Part shown: piece after piece, positions 8,602 through 15,900 of the stretch | Layout of the letters: each line of letters starts with the position of its first letter | How positions within the stretch are numbered: position 1 is the first letter of the stretch | DNA from: Massilia horti | Lineage (GTDB): Bacteria > Pseudomonadota > Gammaproteobacteria > Burkholderiales > Burkholderiaceae_D | DNA: 64,000 nt | Direction of reading: 5' to 3' | NCBI RefSeq assembly: GCF_004614195.1 | Contig: NZ_SPUM01000002.1 | Coordinates: forward strand, 1 to 64,000 | Position numbers and translations under genes: made by a program | Notes under the pieces: model-generated | Databases searched by the model: none | Told to the model about the DNA's origin: nothing | The model's input: only the letters and a program-made list of their open reading frames with translations

Positions 8602-9225
8602 TTACAAGCCGAAGGCGGCGGGGTCGCCCCGGCCCTGCCGCAGCAGGGCTGGCTCGGGGCCGGTCAGGTCGACGATGGTGGTCGGCTCGAGCGTGCCGGC
8701 GCCGCCGTCGATGACCAGGTCGATCTGCTTGCCCAGGCGCTCCTGCACCACCTCGGGGTCGGACAGCATGAGCTCGTCCCCGGCGACCTGCAGGGTGGTG
8801 CCGATCAGCGGCGCTTTCAATTCGTCGAGCAGCGCCAGCATGATCCGGTTTTCCGGCACGCGCAGGCCGATCGTCTTGCGCGACGGGTGCGACAGCCGGC
8901 GCGGCACTTCGCGCGTGGCTTCCAGGATCACCGTGTACGGGCCAGGGGTGGTGGCCTTGAGCAGCCGGTACTGCTGGTTGTCCACGCGCGCGTACAGCGC
9001 GATCTCGGACAGGTCGCGGCACAACAGCGTCAGGTGGTGCTTCTCGTCCACGCCGCGGATGTGGCGCAGGCGGTCGGCGGCCGCCTTGTCGTCGAGCCGG
9101 CACACCAGCGCATAGGCGGAATCGGTCGGCACCGCGACGATCCCGCCTCCCTCGATGATCTGCGCCGCCTGCCTGATCAGCCGCGGCTGCGGGTTGACGG
9201 GATGGACCTGGAAGTACTGGCTCAT
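8602..9225 (-). CDS. Sua5/YciO/YrdC family L-threonylcarbamoyladenylate synthase-like protein
   Basis: A 207-residue protein made of the YrdC fold alone. Its motifs are IIEGGGIVAVPTDSAYAL, KHHLTLLCRDLSEI, TPGPYTVILEA, KTIGLRVPENR and the closing TIVDLTGPEPALLRQGRGD. The truncated C-terminus (no Sua5 domain) and the neighbourhood with a PHP gene and trpS fit the YciO branch, whose exact role is less certain than that of TsaC. Catalysis of the t6A precursor step is therefore likely but not assured. Confidence 0.88.
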   Translation of the reverse strand: MSQYFQVHPVNPQPRLIRQAAQIIEGGGIVAVPTDSAYALVCRLDDKAAADRLRHIRGVDEKHHLTLLCRDLSEIALYARVDNQQYRLLKATTPGPYTVILEATREVPRRLSHPSRKTIGLRVPENRIMLALLDELKAPLIGTTLQVAGDELMLSDPEVVQERLGKQIDLVIDGGAGTLEPTTIVDLTGPEPALLRQGRGDPAAFGL

Positions 9226-9244
9226 GGCATGGACACGCGAGGTG

Positions 9245-10126
9245 TCAGCGCAGGTGCTGCAGCGCGGCGATGCGCTCTTCGATCGGCGGGTGGCTGGAGA
9301 ACAGCGCGCCCCAGCCGCTGCCGCCGCCCGAGATGCCGGAAGCGGCCATCGACTGCGGCAGCGCGCCCGGTTCGATGCCGCCCAGGCGCATCAGCGCATG
9401 CTGCATCGGCAAGGTGTTGCCCAGCAGGCGAGCGGAGCCGGCGTCGGCGCGGAATTCACGCTGGCGCGAGAACCAGGCGACGATCATCGACGCCAGGATG
9501 CCGAACACGATCTGGCACACGAACACGGTGACCATGTAGCCGATGCCCGGGCCACGGCGTTCATTGCTGTTCCCCTGGAGCATCTGGTCGACGAAAAAGC
9601 CGACCACGCGCGAGAGGAACACGACGAAGGTGTTGACCACGCCCTGGATCAGGGTCAGGGTGATCATGTCGCCGTTGGCCACGTGAGCGATTTCATGGCC
9701 GAGCACCGCCTCCACCTCTTCGCGGTTCATGTTGGCCAACAGGCCCGTCGAGACCGCGACCAGCGCCGAGTTCTTGAAGGCGCCGGTGGCGAACGCATTC
9801 GCCTCGCCCTCGTACACCGCCACTTCCGGCATGCCGATGTTGGCGCGCTGGGCCAGGTTCTGAACCGTGTTGACCAACCACGCCTCGGTCGTGTTGGCCG
9901 GCTGCTCGATCACGCGCGCGCCGGTGGACCACTTGGCCATTGGCTTGCTGATCAAAAGCGAGATGATCGCGCCGGTAAAACCGACCACGAGCGAGAACAC
10001 CGCCAGTGCCCCGACGTTGATGCCGGCGCCGGTTACGGCACGGCCAACCCCCAGCACGTTGATGACGATGGTAAGTACCAGCACTACCGCAAGGTTGGTA
10101 GCGAGGAACAGGAAAATGCGCTTCAT
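9245..10126 (-). CDS. htpX: Heat-shock membrane protease HtpX
   Basis: M48 zinc metalloprotease of the inner membrane that degrades misfolded membrane proteins. The 293-residue product has two N-terminal transmembrane segments (about 5-27 and 38-60), HEIAH at 144-148, a second hydrophobic pair around 155-215, and the downstream glutamate in [11 protein letters not shown]. It ends in the [14 protein letters not shown] signature. A sigma-32-type promoter lies 42-68 bases upstream. It stands inside a trpS-M50-YciO-PHP neighbourhood. Confidence 0.95.
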   Translation of the reverse strand: MKRIFLFLATNLAVVLVLTIVINVLGVGRAVTGAGINVGALAVFSLVVGFTGAIISLLISKPMAKWSTGARVIEQPANTTEAWLVNTVQNLAQRANIGMPEVAVYEGEANAFATGAFKNSALVAVSTGLLANMNREEVEAVLGHEIAHVANGDMITLTLIQGVVNTFVVFLSRVVGFFVDQMLQGNSNERRGPGIGYMVTVFVCQIVFGILASMIVAWFSRQREFRADAGSARLLGNTLPMQHALMRLGGIEPGALPQSMAASGISGGGSGWGALFSSHPPIEERIAALQHLR

Positions 10127-10167
10127 TGTGGTCTAGCCTCCCGGCCGAGTGAATAAACAGGCATAAG

Positions 10168-10194
10168 ATAGGGGTGCCTGTTTGGAAATACAAG
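10168..10194 (-). promoter_or_regulatory. Sigma-32 (heat-shock) promoter of htpX
   Basis: On the minus strand CTTGTAT (10194-10188) and CCCCTAT (10174-10168) are 13 bases apart. The E. coli sigma-32 consensus is CTTGAAA-N13-15-CCCCATnT. Distance to the htpX ATG is about 42 bases. The rest of 10127-10412 shows no gene. Confidence 0.75.
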
Positions 10195-10412
10195 TGCTCT
10201 GCCTTAGCGCTTGCTTAAAAGCCGTCCCACTTGGCGAACAGCTTTCCAACCTAGCTGTTCTGCCGGTTTGTAAATACAATATCCCGTGCTAAAACGATAG
10301 GGCCGATGGCACGGCATATTCGCGTACGTCCACCTTCCCAACCTTCCGGAGGCCCCATGGTTCTGATCACTTAAGCCGTCCCGACTGATGCACAATGGGC
10401 CGGCATACGCCG

Positions 10413-11246
10413 TCAGAACCAGTCATGCCAAATCGGTGTCACTCCGGCCGGCAACGCCGGCAGCTGCGCAAACTCGATGCGCGACTCGCCGGGTGCGTGG
10501 AAGTCCGTTCCGCGCGACGCCAAAAAGCCATAGCGCCGCGCCAGCTCCGCATATACCGGATACTGGTCCGGCGTGTGGCTGCCCGTCACGACCTCGATCG
10601 CGCTGCCGCCCAGTTGCCTGAACTCGTCGAACAACGCACCTTCCATCATCGGTGTGAACTTGTAGCGACCCGGGTGCGCAATCACCGCAATGCCGCCCGC
10701 GCCGCGAATCCAGCCGACCGCCTGCTCCAATGTTGCCCAGCGGTGCGGCACATAACCTGGCTTGCCCTCGGTCAGGTACTTTCGAAACACTTCCGCAGTC
10801 GAATCGCAAGCGCCGACCTCGACCAGGTAACGCGCGAAGTGCGTACGCGACATCAGGTCCGGATTGCCCACGTACTTGAGCGCGCCCTCGAAGGCGCCGG
10901 GAATGCCGGCCTGCTCCAGCTGCGCGGCGATCTCGCGCCCGCGCCGGTCGCGCCCGCTGCGCGTATCGTGCAGGCCCTGCACCAGGGCCGGGTTGTCCTC
11001 GTCGATCTGCAAGCCGACGATGTGCACGGTCTCGCCGGCCCAGGTGATCGAGATCTCGACGCCCGCCACAAAGCGCATGCCCGCATCCGCCGCAGCGGCG
11101 CGCGCGGCCTTGATGCCACCGATTTCGTCATGGTCGGTCAGCGCCCAGGCATCGACGCCAGCCTTGCGCGCGTACGCCGCCACAGCGGCGGGCGCGAGCA
11201 CGCCGTCGGAAACATTAGAATGGCAATGGAGATCGACTTTCAGCAT
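10413..11246 (-). CDS. PHP-domain phosphatase (RNase AM / YciV-like)
   Basis: A 277-residue PHP metallo-phosphoesterase. The motifs are DLHCHSNVSDG (metal ligands H7, H9), ALTDHDEIGG, VAGVEIS, VIAHPGRYK and GTDFHAPG. This is the YciV/TrpH type, which removes 3'-phosphate from nucleotide bisphosphates and trims 5' ends of RNA. I chose the ATG at 11244-11246 because MLKVDLHCHS is the family start; the in-frame extension to 11297 is unconserved. Confidence 0.9.
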   Translation of the reverse strand: MLKVDLHCHSNVSDGVLAPAAVAAYARKAGVDAWALTDHDEIGGIKAARAAAADAGMRFVAGVEISITWAGETVHIVGLQIDEDNPALVQGLHDTRSGRDRRGREIAAQLEQAGIPGAFEGALKYVGNPDLMSRTHFARYLVEVGACDSTAEVFRKYLTEGKPGYVPHRWATLEQAVGWIRGAGGIAVIAHPGRYKFTPMMEGALFDEFRQLGGSAIEVVTGSHTPDQYPVYAELARRYGFLASRGTDFHAPGESRIEFAQLPALPAGVTPIWHDWF

Positions 11247-11384
11247 GAATGCGACAGTTCCGTGCAAGTACATTGATGCATCCATTGTACGCTGCATTGG
11301 CCCCGGGCTCCCAGGAACGGCGGCTTGCCTTGCGCTGAGCTGATGTTAGAGTGTCGCCGGAGAAAACTATAACGACGGGACAAC

Positions 11385-11783
11385 ATGAAGACCTACCACG
11401 GCAGCTGCCATTGCGGCGCGGTGCGTTTCGAAGCGGATATCGACATGAGCCTGGGCACGATCAAGTGCAACTGCACGATCTGCACCAAGATGCGCTTCTG
11501 GGGCGCGCAAGTGGGACCGGATGCGTTCCGGCTCCTGGAAGGCAAAGAGGAACTTGGCGAATACCGCTACCACAGCATGCGCGACGGCCATTTCTTCTGC
11601 AAGCGGTGCGGCATCCACACGTTTTCGACCGGCGACTCGCCGCGCATGGGACCGTTTTACGCGGTCTTCGTCGCCTGCCTCGATGACCTGCCGGTCGACG
11701 AACTGATGGGCGCGCCAGTGCGCGTGCTCGACGGTCGCAACGACAACTGGGCCACGGCACCAAGCGAGATCCGGCACCTGTGA
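11385..11783 (+). CDS. GFA/CENP-V family zinc protein
   Basis: A 132-residue protein of the glutathione-dependent formaldehyde-activating enzyme-like family. The cysteine pattern is complete: C8-x-C10, C28-x-C30-xx-C33, C72-xx-C75, which bind two zinc ions. A glutathione-linked function is possible, but most family members are uncharacterised. Single gene, followed by an inverted repeat. Confidence 0.88.
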   Translation: MKTYHGSCHCGAVRFEADIDMSLGTIKCNCTICTKMRFWGAQVGPDAFRLLEGKEELGEYRYHSMRDGHFFCKRCGIHTFSTGDSPRMGPFYAVFVACLDDLPVDELMGAPVRVLDGRNDNWATAPSEIRHL

Positions 11784-11805
11784 CTAGCCTGGAGGCTTAC
11801 CGAGG

Positions 11806-11912
11806 CGTAACGTGAATCACCAACGTAAAGCACGTCGTTCCCGCGCAGGCGGGAACCCATAGGCCGCATGAAATGACGCTCAGCATGGGTCCCCGCCTGC
11901 GCGGGGACGACG
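11806..11912. repeat. Inverted repeat, family 2 (GTCGT-CCCGCG type), copy 1
   Basis: The arms CGTCGTTCCCGCGCAGGCGG.. (from 11833) and ..CCGCCTGCGCGGGGACGACG (to 11912) form a long imperfect stem around about 20 bases. The preceding CGTAACGTGAATCAC (11806-11820) recurs in reverse orientation at 48482-48496 next to the second copy, so the unit includes this flank. Confidence 0.85.
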
Positions 11913-11955
11913 ATTTTGGGGTTAACTATTGTTGTGGCGTGCGCTTGGCTTGATT

Positions 11956-12510
11956 CTAGTAGCGCTTGAGCATCGAGCGGATCGTCGGATCTTTCGCCAG
12001 CACGAAGTCGTGGCCAGCCAGCACGAAATTGTTCGTTGGCTGGATCACCTTGATGTTCACGAACACTGCTTCGCTGGTCTCCGCATACGATCCGACCACG
12101 ACCGCCTGGGCGTTGTGGTTATGCGCCACCTCGCCGATCTCGCGGGTCAGCATCAGCTCGCCCTGGTTGCGCTTCAGGTACACATTGCTGCGCAACTTCA
12201 TCTCGAGCATCTTCAAGCCGCCCTGCGCCAGCCGGGTCGAAACCTGTTCGGACACCACCCGCCCCAGCGTCGAGGATTCGTCGAGCGCGTCGATGTTGAC
12301 GATGGTGGCCATGATGAGCGGCTGACCGTCCACGATCTTGCCGCTCAGCTGCTTGAGCAGCTCATCCGCTGCCCGGTAGTTGGCCGCGACAAAGGTATTG
12401 GACGTAACCGACGCATAGCTCGGCGCGTCGGGTTGGGGGCCGAACGAGCACCCGGCCAAGAACAGCGGGCAAGCGAGCATGGCGCTGGCCAGTTTGTCAC
12501 GCGCCCTCAT
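11956..12510 (-). CDS. FlgO-family lipoprotein
   Basis: A 184-residue lipoprotein (MRARDKLASAMLACPLFLAGCS). The FlgO-type core includes ANYRAADELLKQL, PLIMATIVNIDAL, SSTLGRVVSEQVSTRL, MLTREIGEVA and AQAVVVGSYA. FlgO proteins associate with the outer membrane and in Vibrio with the flagellum, but many relatives stand outside flagellar loci, as here. Its ATG overlaps the stop of the upstream lipoprotein gene (ATGA), so the two are translationally coupled. Confidence 0.85.
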   Translation of the reverse strand: MRARDKLASAMLACPLFLAGCSFGPQPDAPSYASVTSNTFVAANYRAADELLKQLSGKIVDGQPLIMATIVNIDALDESSTLGRVVSEQVSTRLAQGGLKMLEMKLRSNVYLKRNQGELMLTREIGEVAHNHNAQAVVVGSYAETSEAVFVNIKVIQPTNNFVLAGHDFVLAKDPTIRSMLKRY

Positions 12511-13208
12511 TGCCGCCCCTCCCCTTTCACAGCGAAGGATTTGACGAGCTGGACCTTGGGCGGCTCCACCTGATACAACGTGCGGTCGCTGTCGCTGGTG
12601 TAGTAGACCGAGGTGGAGCGCGCATAGTAGCGCTGCTCGCTCGAAACACCGACGCTGATCAAGATCTCGGTCTTCGGCGTTTCACCTGTCGCGAATTGCG
12701 ATTGGAACCACTTATACGCGTCCTGGGTGAAGATCGCCGCGGTCGCGAACCACTGCGGCGTGTGCGACTGGATGTCAGTAAGCACCCACAGCCCGGCCGC
12801 CAGTGCCGAGTGCTCGCCGGTGGTCTTGTATTGCGGCCGGTTCCTCGAAAACTCGACGGCCTGGGTATCGATCTCGACCAGCAGCGCTCCTTCCGGCATC
12901 TTGGAGACGACGAAGCCATCGTTGACCAGCGAGGTGATCATCTGGCTGGCGAGCGCCTGATTGAACGGCGTCGCCTGTACCGGCTGGACATACAGCGGCA
13001 GACGCGGAGCGTTCCGCAACGCCGGACTCAATTGCTGTTCGATATGGGCCGAGATGGCCTTCCAGTGGGCCGCCGCCAGCACCTTCTCCTGATGAATCGT
13101 GCGAAAGTTCGTGACGACCGGAGCAGGACTATAGGGGAATGCACAGCCCGCCAAGAGCAGTGCTGCCGTGCAAGGCGCGACCGCACGGCCAAGCAATTGT
13201 CTTCTCAT
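12507..13208 (-). CDS. Lipoprotein of unknown function coupled to the FlgO-like gene
   Basis: A 233-residue protein from the ATG at 13206-13208, which gives MRRQLLGRAVAPCTAALLLAGC, a lipoprotein signal. The body has LPLYVQPVQATPFNQALASQMITSLVNDGFVVSKMPEGALLVEIDTQ..., which resembles envelope proteins with a CsgG/FlgO-like nucleotide-free fold. It overlaps the following FlgO-family gene by 4 bases. The pair probably acts together at the outer membrane. Extension to 13289 is possible but would destroy the signal peptide. Confidence 0.75.
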   Translation of the reverse strand: MRRQLLGRAVAPCTAALLLAGCAFPYSPAPVVTNFRTIHQEKVLAAAHWKAISAHIEQQLSPALRNAPRLPLYVQPVQATPFNQALASQMITSLVNDGFVVSKMPEGALLVEIDTQAVEFSRNRPQYKTTGEHSALAAGLWVLTDIQSHTPQWFATAAIFTQDAYKWFQSQFATGETPKTEILISVGVSSEQRYYARSTSVYYTSDSDRTLYQVEPPKVQLVKSFAVKGEGRQ

Positions 13209-13327
13209 CTGTATTTTTCCAAGTTGCCGCACCCGCCGCGCGAGATACAAAGGCAACGGACTGTAGCACAATCCATTGCCCAAAAGCAACTAACTTGGCC
13301 TGCCGATGACCACTGTTTGCAACGGCC

Positions 13328-14221
13328 TTACGGTTCGCCGAGAAAATCCTCGATCATCTGCGCCAGCAATTCCGGCTGGTCATGGTGCAGCATGTGGCCG
13401 GCATCCGGCATCATTTTCGGCGTCACACGCGCCAGGTGCCCGAGCCGGCGGTCGATCTCGGCGCGCGCCTGCTCCTTCGGCCCCATCCAGCGCCACATGT
13501 TGGTGTCCTCGGCCTCGACCCACAGCACCGGTGCGGTGATGCGGCGCCAGCAGGCCAGCACCTCTTCCGAATGGTAAAGCAGCGGGCTGGTCATCTTGTG
13601 CGCCGGATCGCCCAGGATCATCCACTCGCCAGCCTCGTTGGGTGCCGACCAGTGCGCGGCAAGGAAGGCCGCCTTCTCGTTTGACAAGCGCGGATTGGTC
13701 TTCTGCAGCCGCGCCGCCACCTCATCCAGGCTGGCGTAGCCGCGCATGGCCGGCGGCTGCGTCAAGGCGTCGAGCCATTGCGCAAAGCGGCCCGGCGCCT
13801 GCTCCGGATTGGTTACCGGCAGGCCGAAGCCCTCCAAATTGATCAGCTTGCCGATGCGCGCCGGCCGCACGCCCGCGTACAGGCAGGCGATGTTGCCGCC
13901 CATGCTGTGCCCCAGCAGATTGACCGCCTCGCCCGGCGCGTAGTGATCCAGGATCGCCTCCAGGTCGCCCATATAATCGGGGAACCAGTACGTGTCGGCT
14001 TTGGCCCGGTCAGTCAGGCCAAAGCCACGCCAGTCGTGCGCGATCACATGCCAGTCTTTCTCAAGCGCATCGACGACGAACTGGAATGAAGCGGCCACGT
14101 CCATCCAGCCATGCAGCATGAAGATTTTGGGCGCGCCTTCGCGGCCCCAGTGGCGCACGTGGGTGGACAGGCCGCGTACGGAGAGGAATTCGGATCGGGA
14201 CGGTTTCTGCATTGCTGGCAC
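13328..14221 (-). CDS. Alpha/beta hydrolase
   Basis: A 297-residue serine hydrolase. FMLHGWMD is the oxyanion region, GHSMGG the nucleophile elbow, VLWVEAEDTNMW the likely acid loop and DAGHMLHHDQP the catalytic His. No signal peptide, hence cytoplasmic. The substrate cannot be inferred. A second start MQKPS lies 9 bases downstream. Confidence 0.88.
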   Translation of the reverse strand: MPAMQKPSRSEFLSVRGLSTHVRHWGREGAPKIFMLHGWMDVAASFQFVVDALEKDWHVIAHDWRGFGLTDRAKADTYWFPDYMGDLEAILDHYAPGEAVNLLGHSMGGNIACLYAGVRPARIGKLINLEGFGLPVTNPEQAPGRFAQWLDALTQPPAMRGYASLDEVAARLQKTNPRLSNEKAAFLAAHWSAPNEAGEWMILGDPAHKMTSPLLYHSEEVLACWRRITAPVLWVEAEDTNMWRWMGPKEQARAEIDRRLGHLARVTPKMMPDAGHMLHHDQPELLAQMIEDFLGEP

Positions 14222-14359
14222 GCCAATAAAAGTACGATCGTACGATTATACGCGAGGCGTTGAATTTCCGTCAGACAGCCCAATCTGCCCTCAACCCGAC
14301 GATGGCAGGCCCAAGAGCGTAAAATAGCGACAATTTCAACCCTTCCGCGAGCATATCCC

Positions 14360-14884
14360 ATGGCGATATACCAGCTGGGCGAGCATGCGCCCGAGATCGA
14401 CGCGTCGGCCTACGTGGCCGAGTCGGCCAACCTGATCGGCAAGGTGACGGTTCAGGCCAACGCCTCGGTGTGGTCCGGGGTGACGATCCGCGGCGACAAC
14501 GAGCGCATCACGATCGGCGACAACAGCAACGTGCAGGAAAATACGGTGATGCACACGGACATGGGCTTTCCGCTCACGCTCGGCAGCAACGTCACCATCG
14601 GCCACATGGCCATGCTGCACGGCTGCACCATCGGCGACGGTTCGCTGATCGGTATCGGCGCGGTAGTGCTCAACGGCGCGAAGATCGGCAAAGGCTGCCT
14701 GGTCGGCGCTGGCGCGCTGGTTACCGAAGGCAAGGAGTTCCCGGACCACTCGCTGATCCTCGGTTCGCCCGCCAAGGTGGTGCGCACGCTCACGGAAGAC
14801 GACCTGCAGCGCCTTGCAGGCAGTGCCGCCAGCTACGTGGCACGCGGCCAGCTATTCAAGGCGCAGCTCAAGAAAATTGGATAG
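14360..14884 (+). CDS. Gamma-class carbonic anhydrase family protein (YrdA type)
   Basis: A 174-residue left-handed beta-helix of hexapeptide repeats. The zinc histidines are at the expected places: H65 (VMHTDMG), H82 and H87 (GHMAMLHGC). Short YrdA-like members often lack measurable carbonic anhydrase activity, so the family name is safer than the reaction. The next gene starts 3 bases later, so it is co-transcribed with hslO. Confidence 0.9.
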   Translation: MAIYQLGEHAPEIDASAYVAESANLIGKVTVQANASVWSGVTIRGDNERITIGDNSNVQENTVMHTDMGFPLTLGSNVTIGHMAMLHGCTIGDGSLIGIGAVVLNGAKIGKGCLVGAGALVTEGKEFPDHSLILGSPAKVVRTLTEDDLQRLAGSAASYVARGQLFKAQLKKIG

Positions 14885-14887
14885 ACA

Positions 14888-15844
14888 ATGACGACAGACA
14901 CCAACAAGGACACCCTGCAACGATTCATCTTCGACAATGCCGCCGTGCGCGGCGAACTGGTCGAGATTTCCGAGGCCTGGCAAGAAATCCAGGCACGGCA
15001 CGACTACCCGAAGGCGGTGCGCGCCTTGTTGGGCGAAATGGTCGGCGCGGCGGCACTGCTGTCGGCCAACCTCAAATTCAACGGCGCGATGGTGATGCAG
15101 ATTCACGGCGACGGCCCGATCAGGCTGCTGGTGGTCGAGTGCGACGCCGACCTGCGCCTGCGCGCGACCGCCAAGCTGGCCCCTGGCAGCACGATCCCCG
15201 ACGACGCCACGCTGGCCCAGCTGCTGAACGTACACGGCAAGGGCCGCTTCGTGATCACGCTCGACCCGCTCGACAAGGTGCCCGGCCAACAGCCCTACCA
15301 GGGCGTGGTGCCGCTCGACGGCGAGGATATCGCGACCGTGATCGAGCACTACATGCTGCGCTCGGAACAGATGGACACCCGGCTGTGGCTCGCCGCCGAC
15401 GACCATATCGTGCGCGGCCTGCTGCTGCAAAAGCTGCCGCGCAACAGCGCCGCCGAAGGCCAGGTCAAGCAGGCCAGCGAGGAGGAAGACCTCGAAACCT
15501 GGAACCGCGCGGTTATGCTGGGCAATACGGTCAAGCGGGAAGAGCTGCTTTCCACTGACATGCAGACGCTGCTCACACGCCTGTTCTGGGAAGAGACGCT
15601 GCGTGTTTTCGATCCGGCGCACCCCAGCTTTTTCTGCAGCTGCACTCGCGAAAAGGTCGGCAACATGCTCAAGATGCTGGGCCAGAAGGAAGTCGAGTCC
15701 GCGCTGGCCGATCTTGGCACGCTGGCGATCAACTGCGACTTCTGCGGCAAGCACTACGCGTTCGACCAGGTCGACTGCGCGCAGCTGTTCGCCACGAGCA
15801 CTACCGCCGATGCGGTAATGCCGGCGTCCGGGGTGAAGCACTGA
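14888..15844 (+). CDS. hslO: Redox-regulated chaperone Hsp33
   Basis: Holdase activated by oxidation and heat. The 318-residue product has the C-terminal zinc switch CSC and CDFC (in FFCSCTREKV and INCDFCGKHY). The N-terminal core includes VRALLGEMVGAAALL and QIHGDGPIRLLVVEC. It begins 3 bases after the carbonic anhydrase-like gene. A hairpin without T-run follows at 15855-15884. Confidence 0.95.
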   Translation: MTTDTNKDTLQRFIFDNAAVRGELVEISEAWQEIQARHDYPKAVRALLGEMVGAAALLSANLKFNGAMVMQIHGDGPIRLLVVECDADLRLRATAKLAPGSTIPDDATLAQLLNVHGKGRFVITLDPLDKVPGQQPYQGVVPLDGEDIATVIEHYMLRSEQMDTRLWLAADDHIVRGLLLQKLPRNSAAEGQVKQASEEEDLETWNRAVMLGNTVKREELLSTDMQTLLTRLFWEETLRVFDPAHPSFFCSCTREKVGNMLKMLGQKEVESALADLGTLAINCDFCGKHYAFDQVDCAQLFATSTTADAVMPASGVKH

Positions 15845-15854
15845 CATTTTCCGA

Positions 15855-15884
15855 AGGCGTCGACCCACCCCGTTGTCGACGCCT
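15855..15884. terminator. Possible bidirectional hairpin between convergent genes
   Basis: AGGCGTCGAC and GTCGACGCCT form a 10-base perfect stem with a 10-base loop between hslO and the convergent lysozyme-fusion gene. No T-run follows, so termination is uncertain. Confidence 0.45.
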
Positions 15885-15900
15885 CGTTGCGGCACGCAGG

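Noticed and set aside
10204-10395. A 63-codon minus-strand frame between htpX and the PHP gene
   Set aside because: It has no ribosome site, its product is not protein-like, and its end lies next to the sigma-32 promoter.
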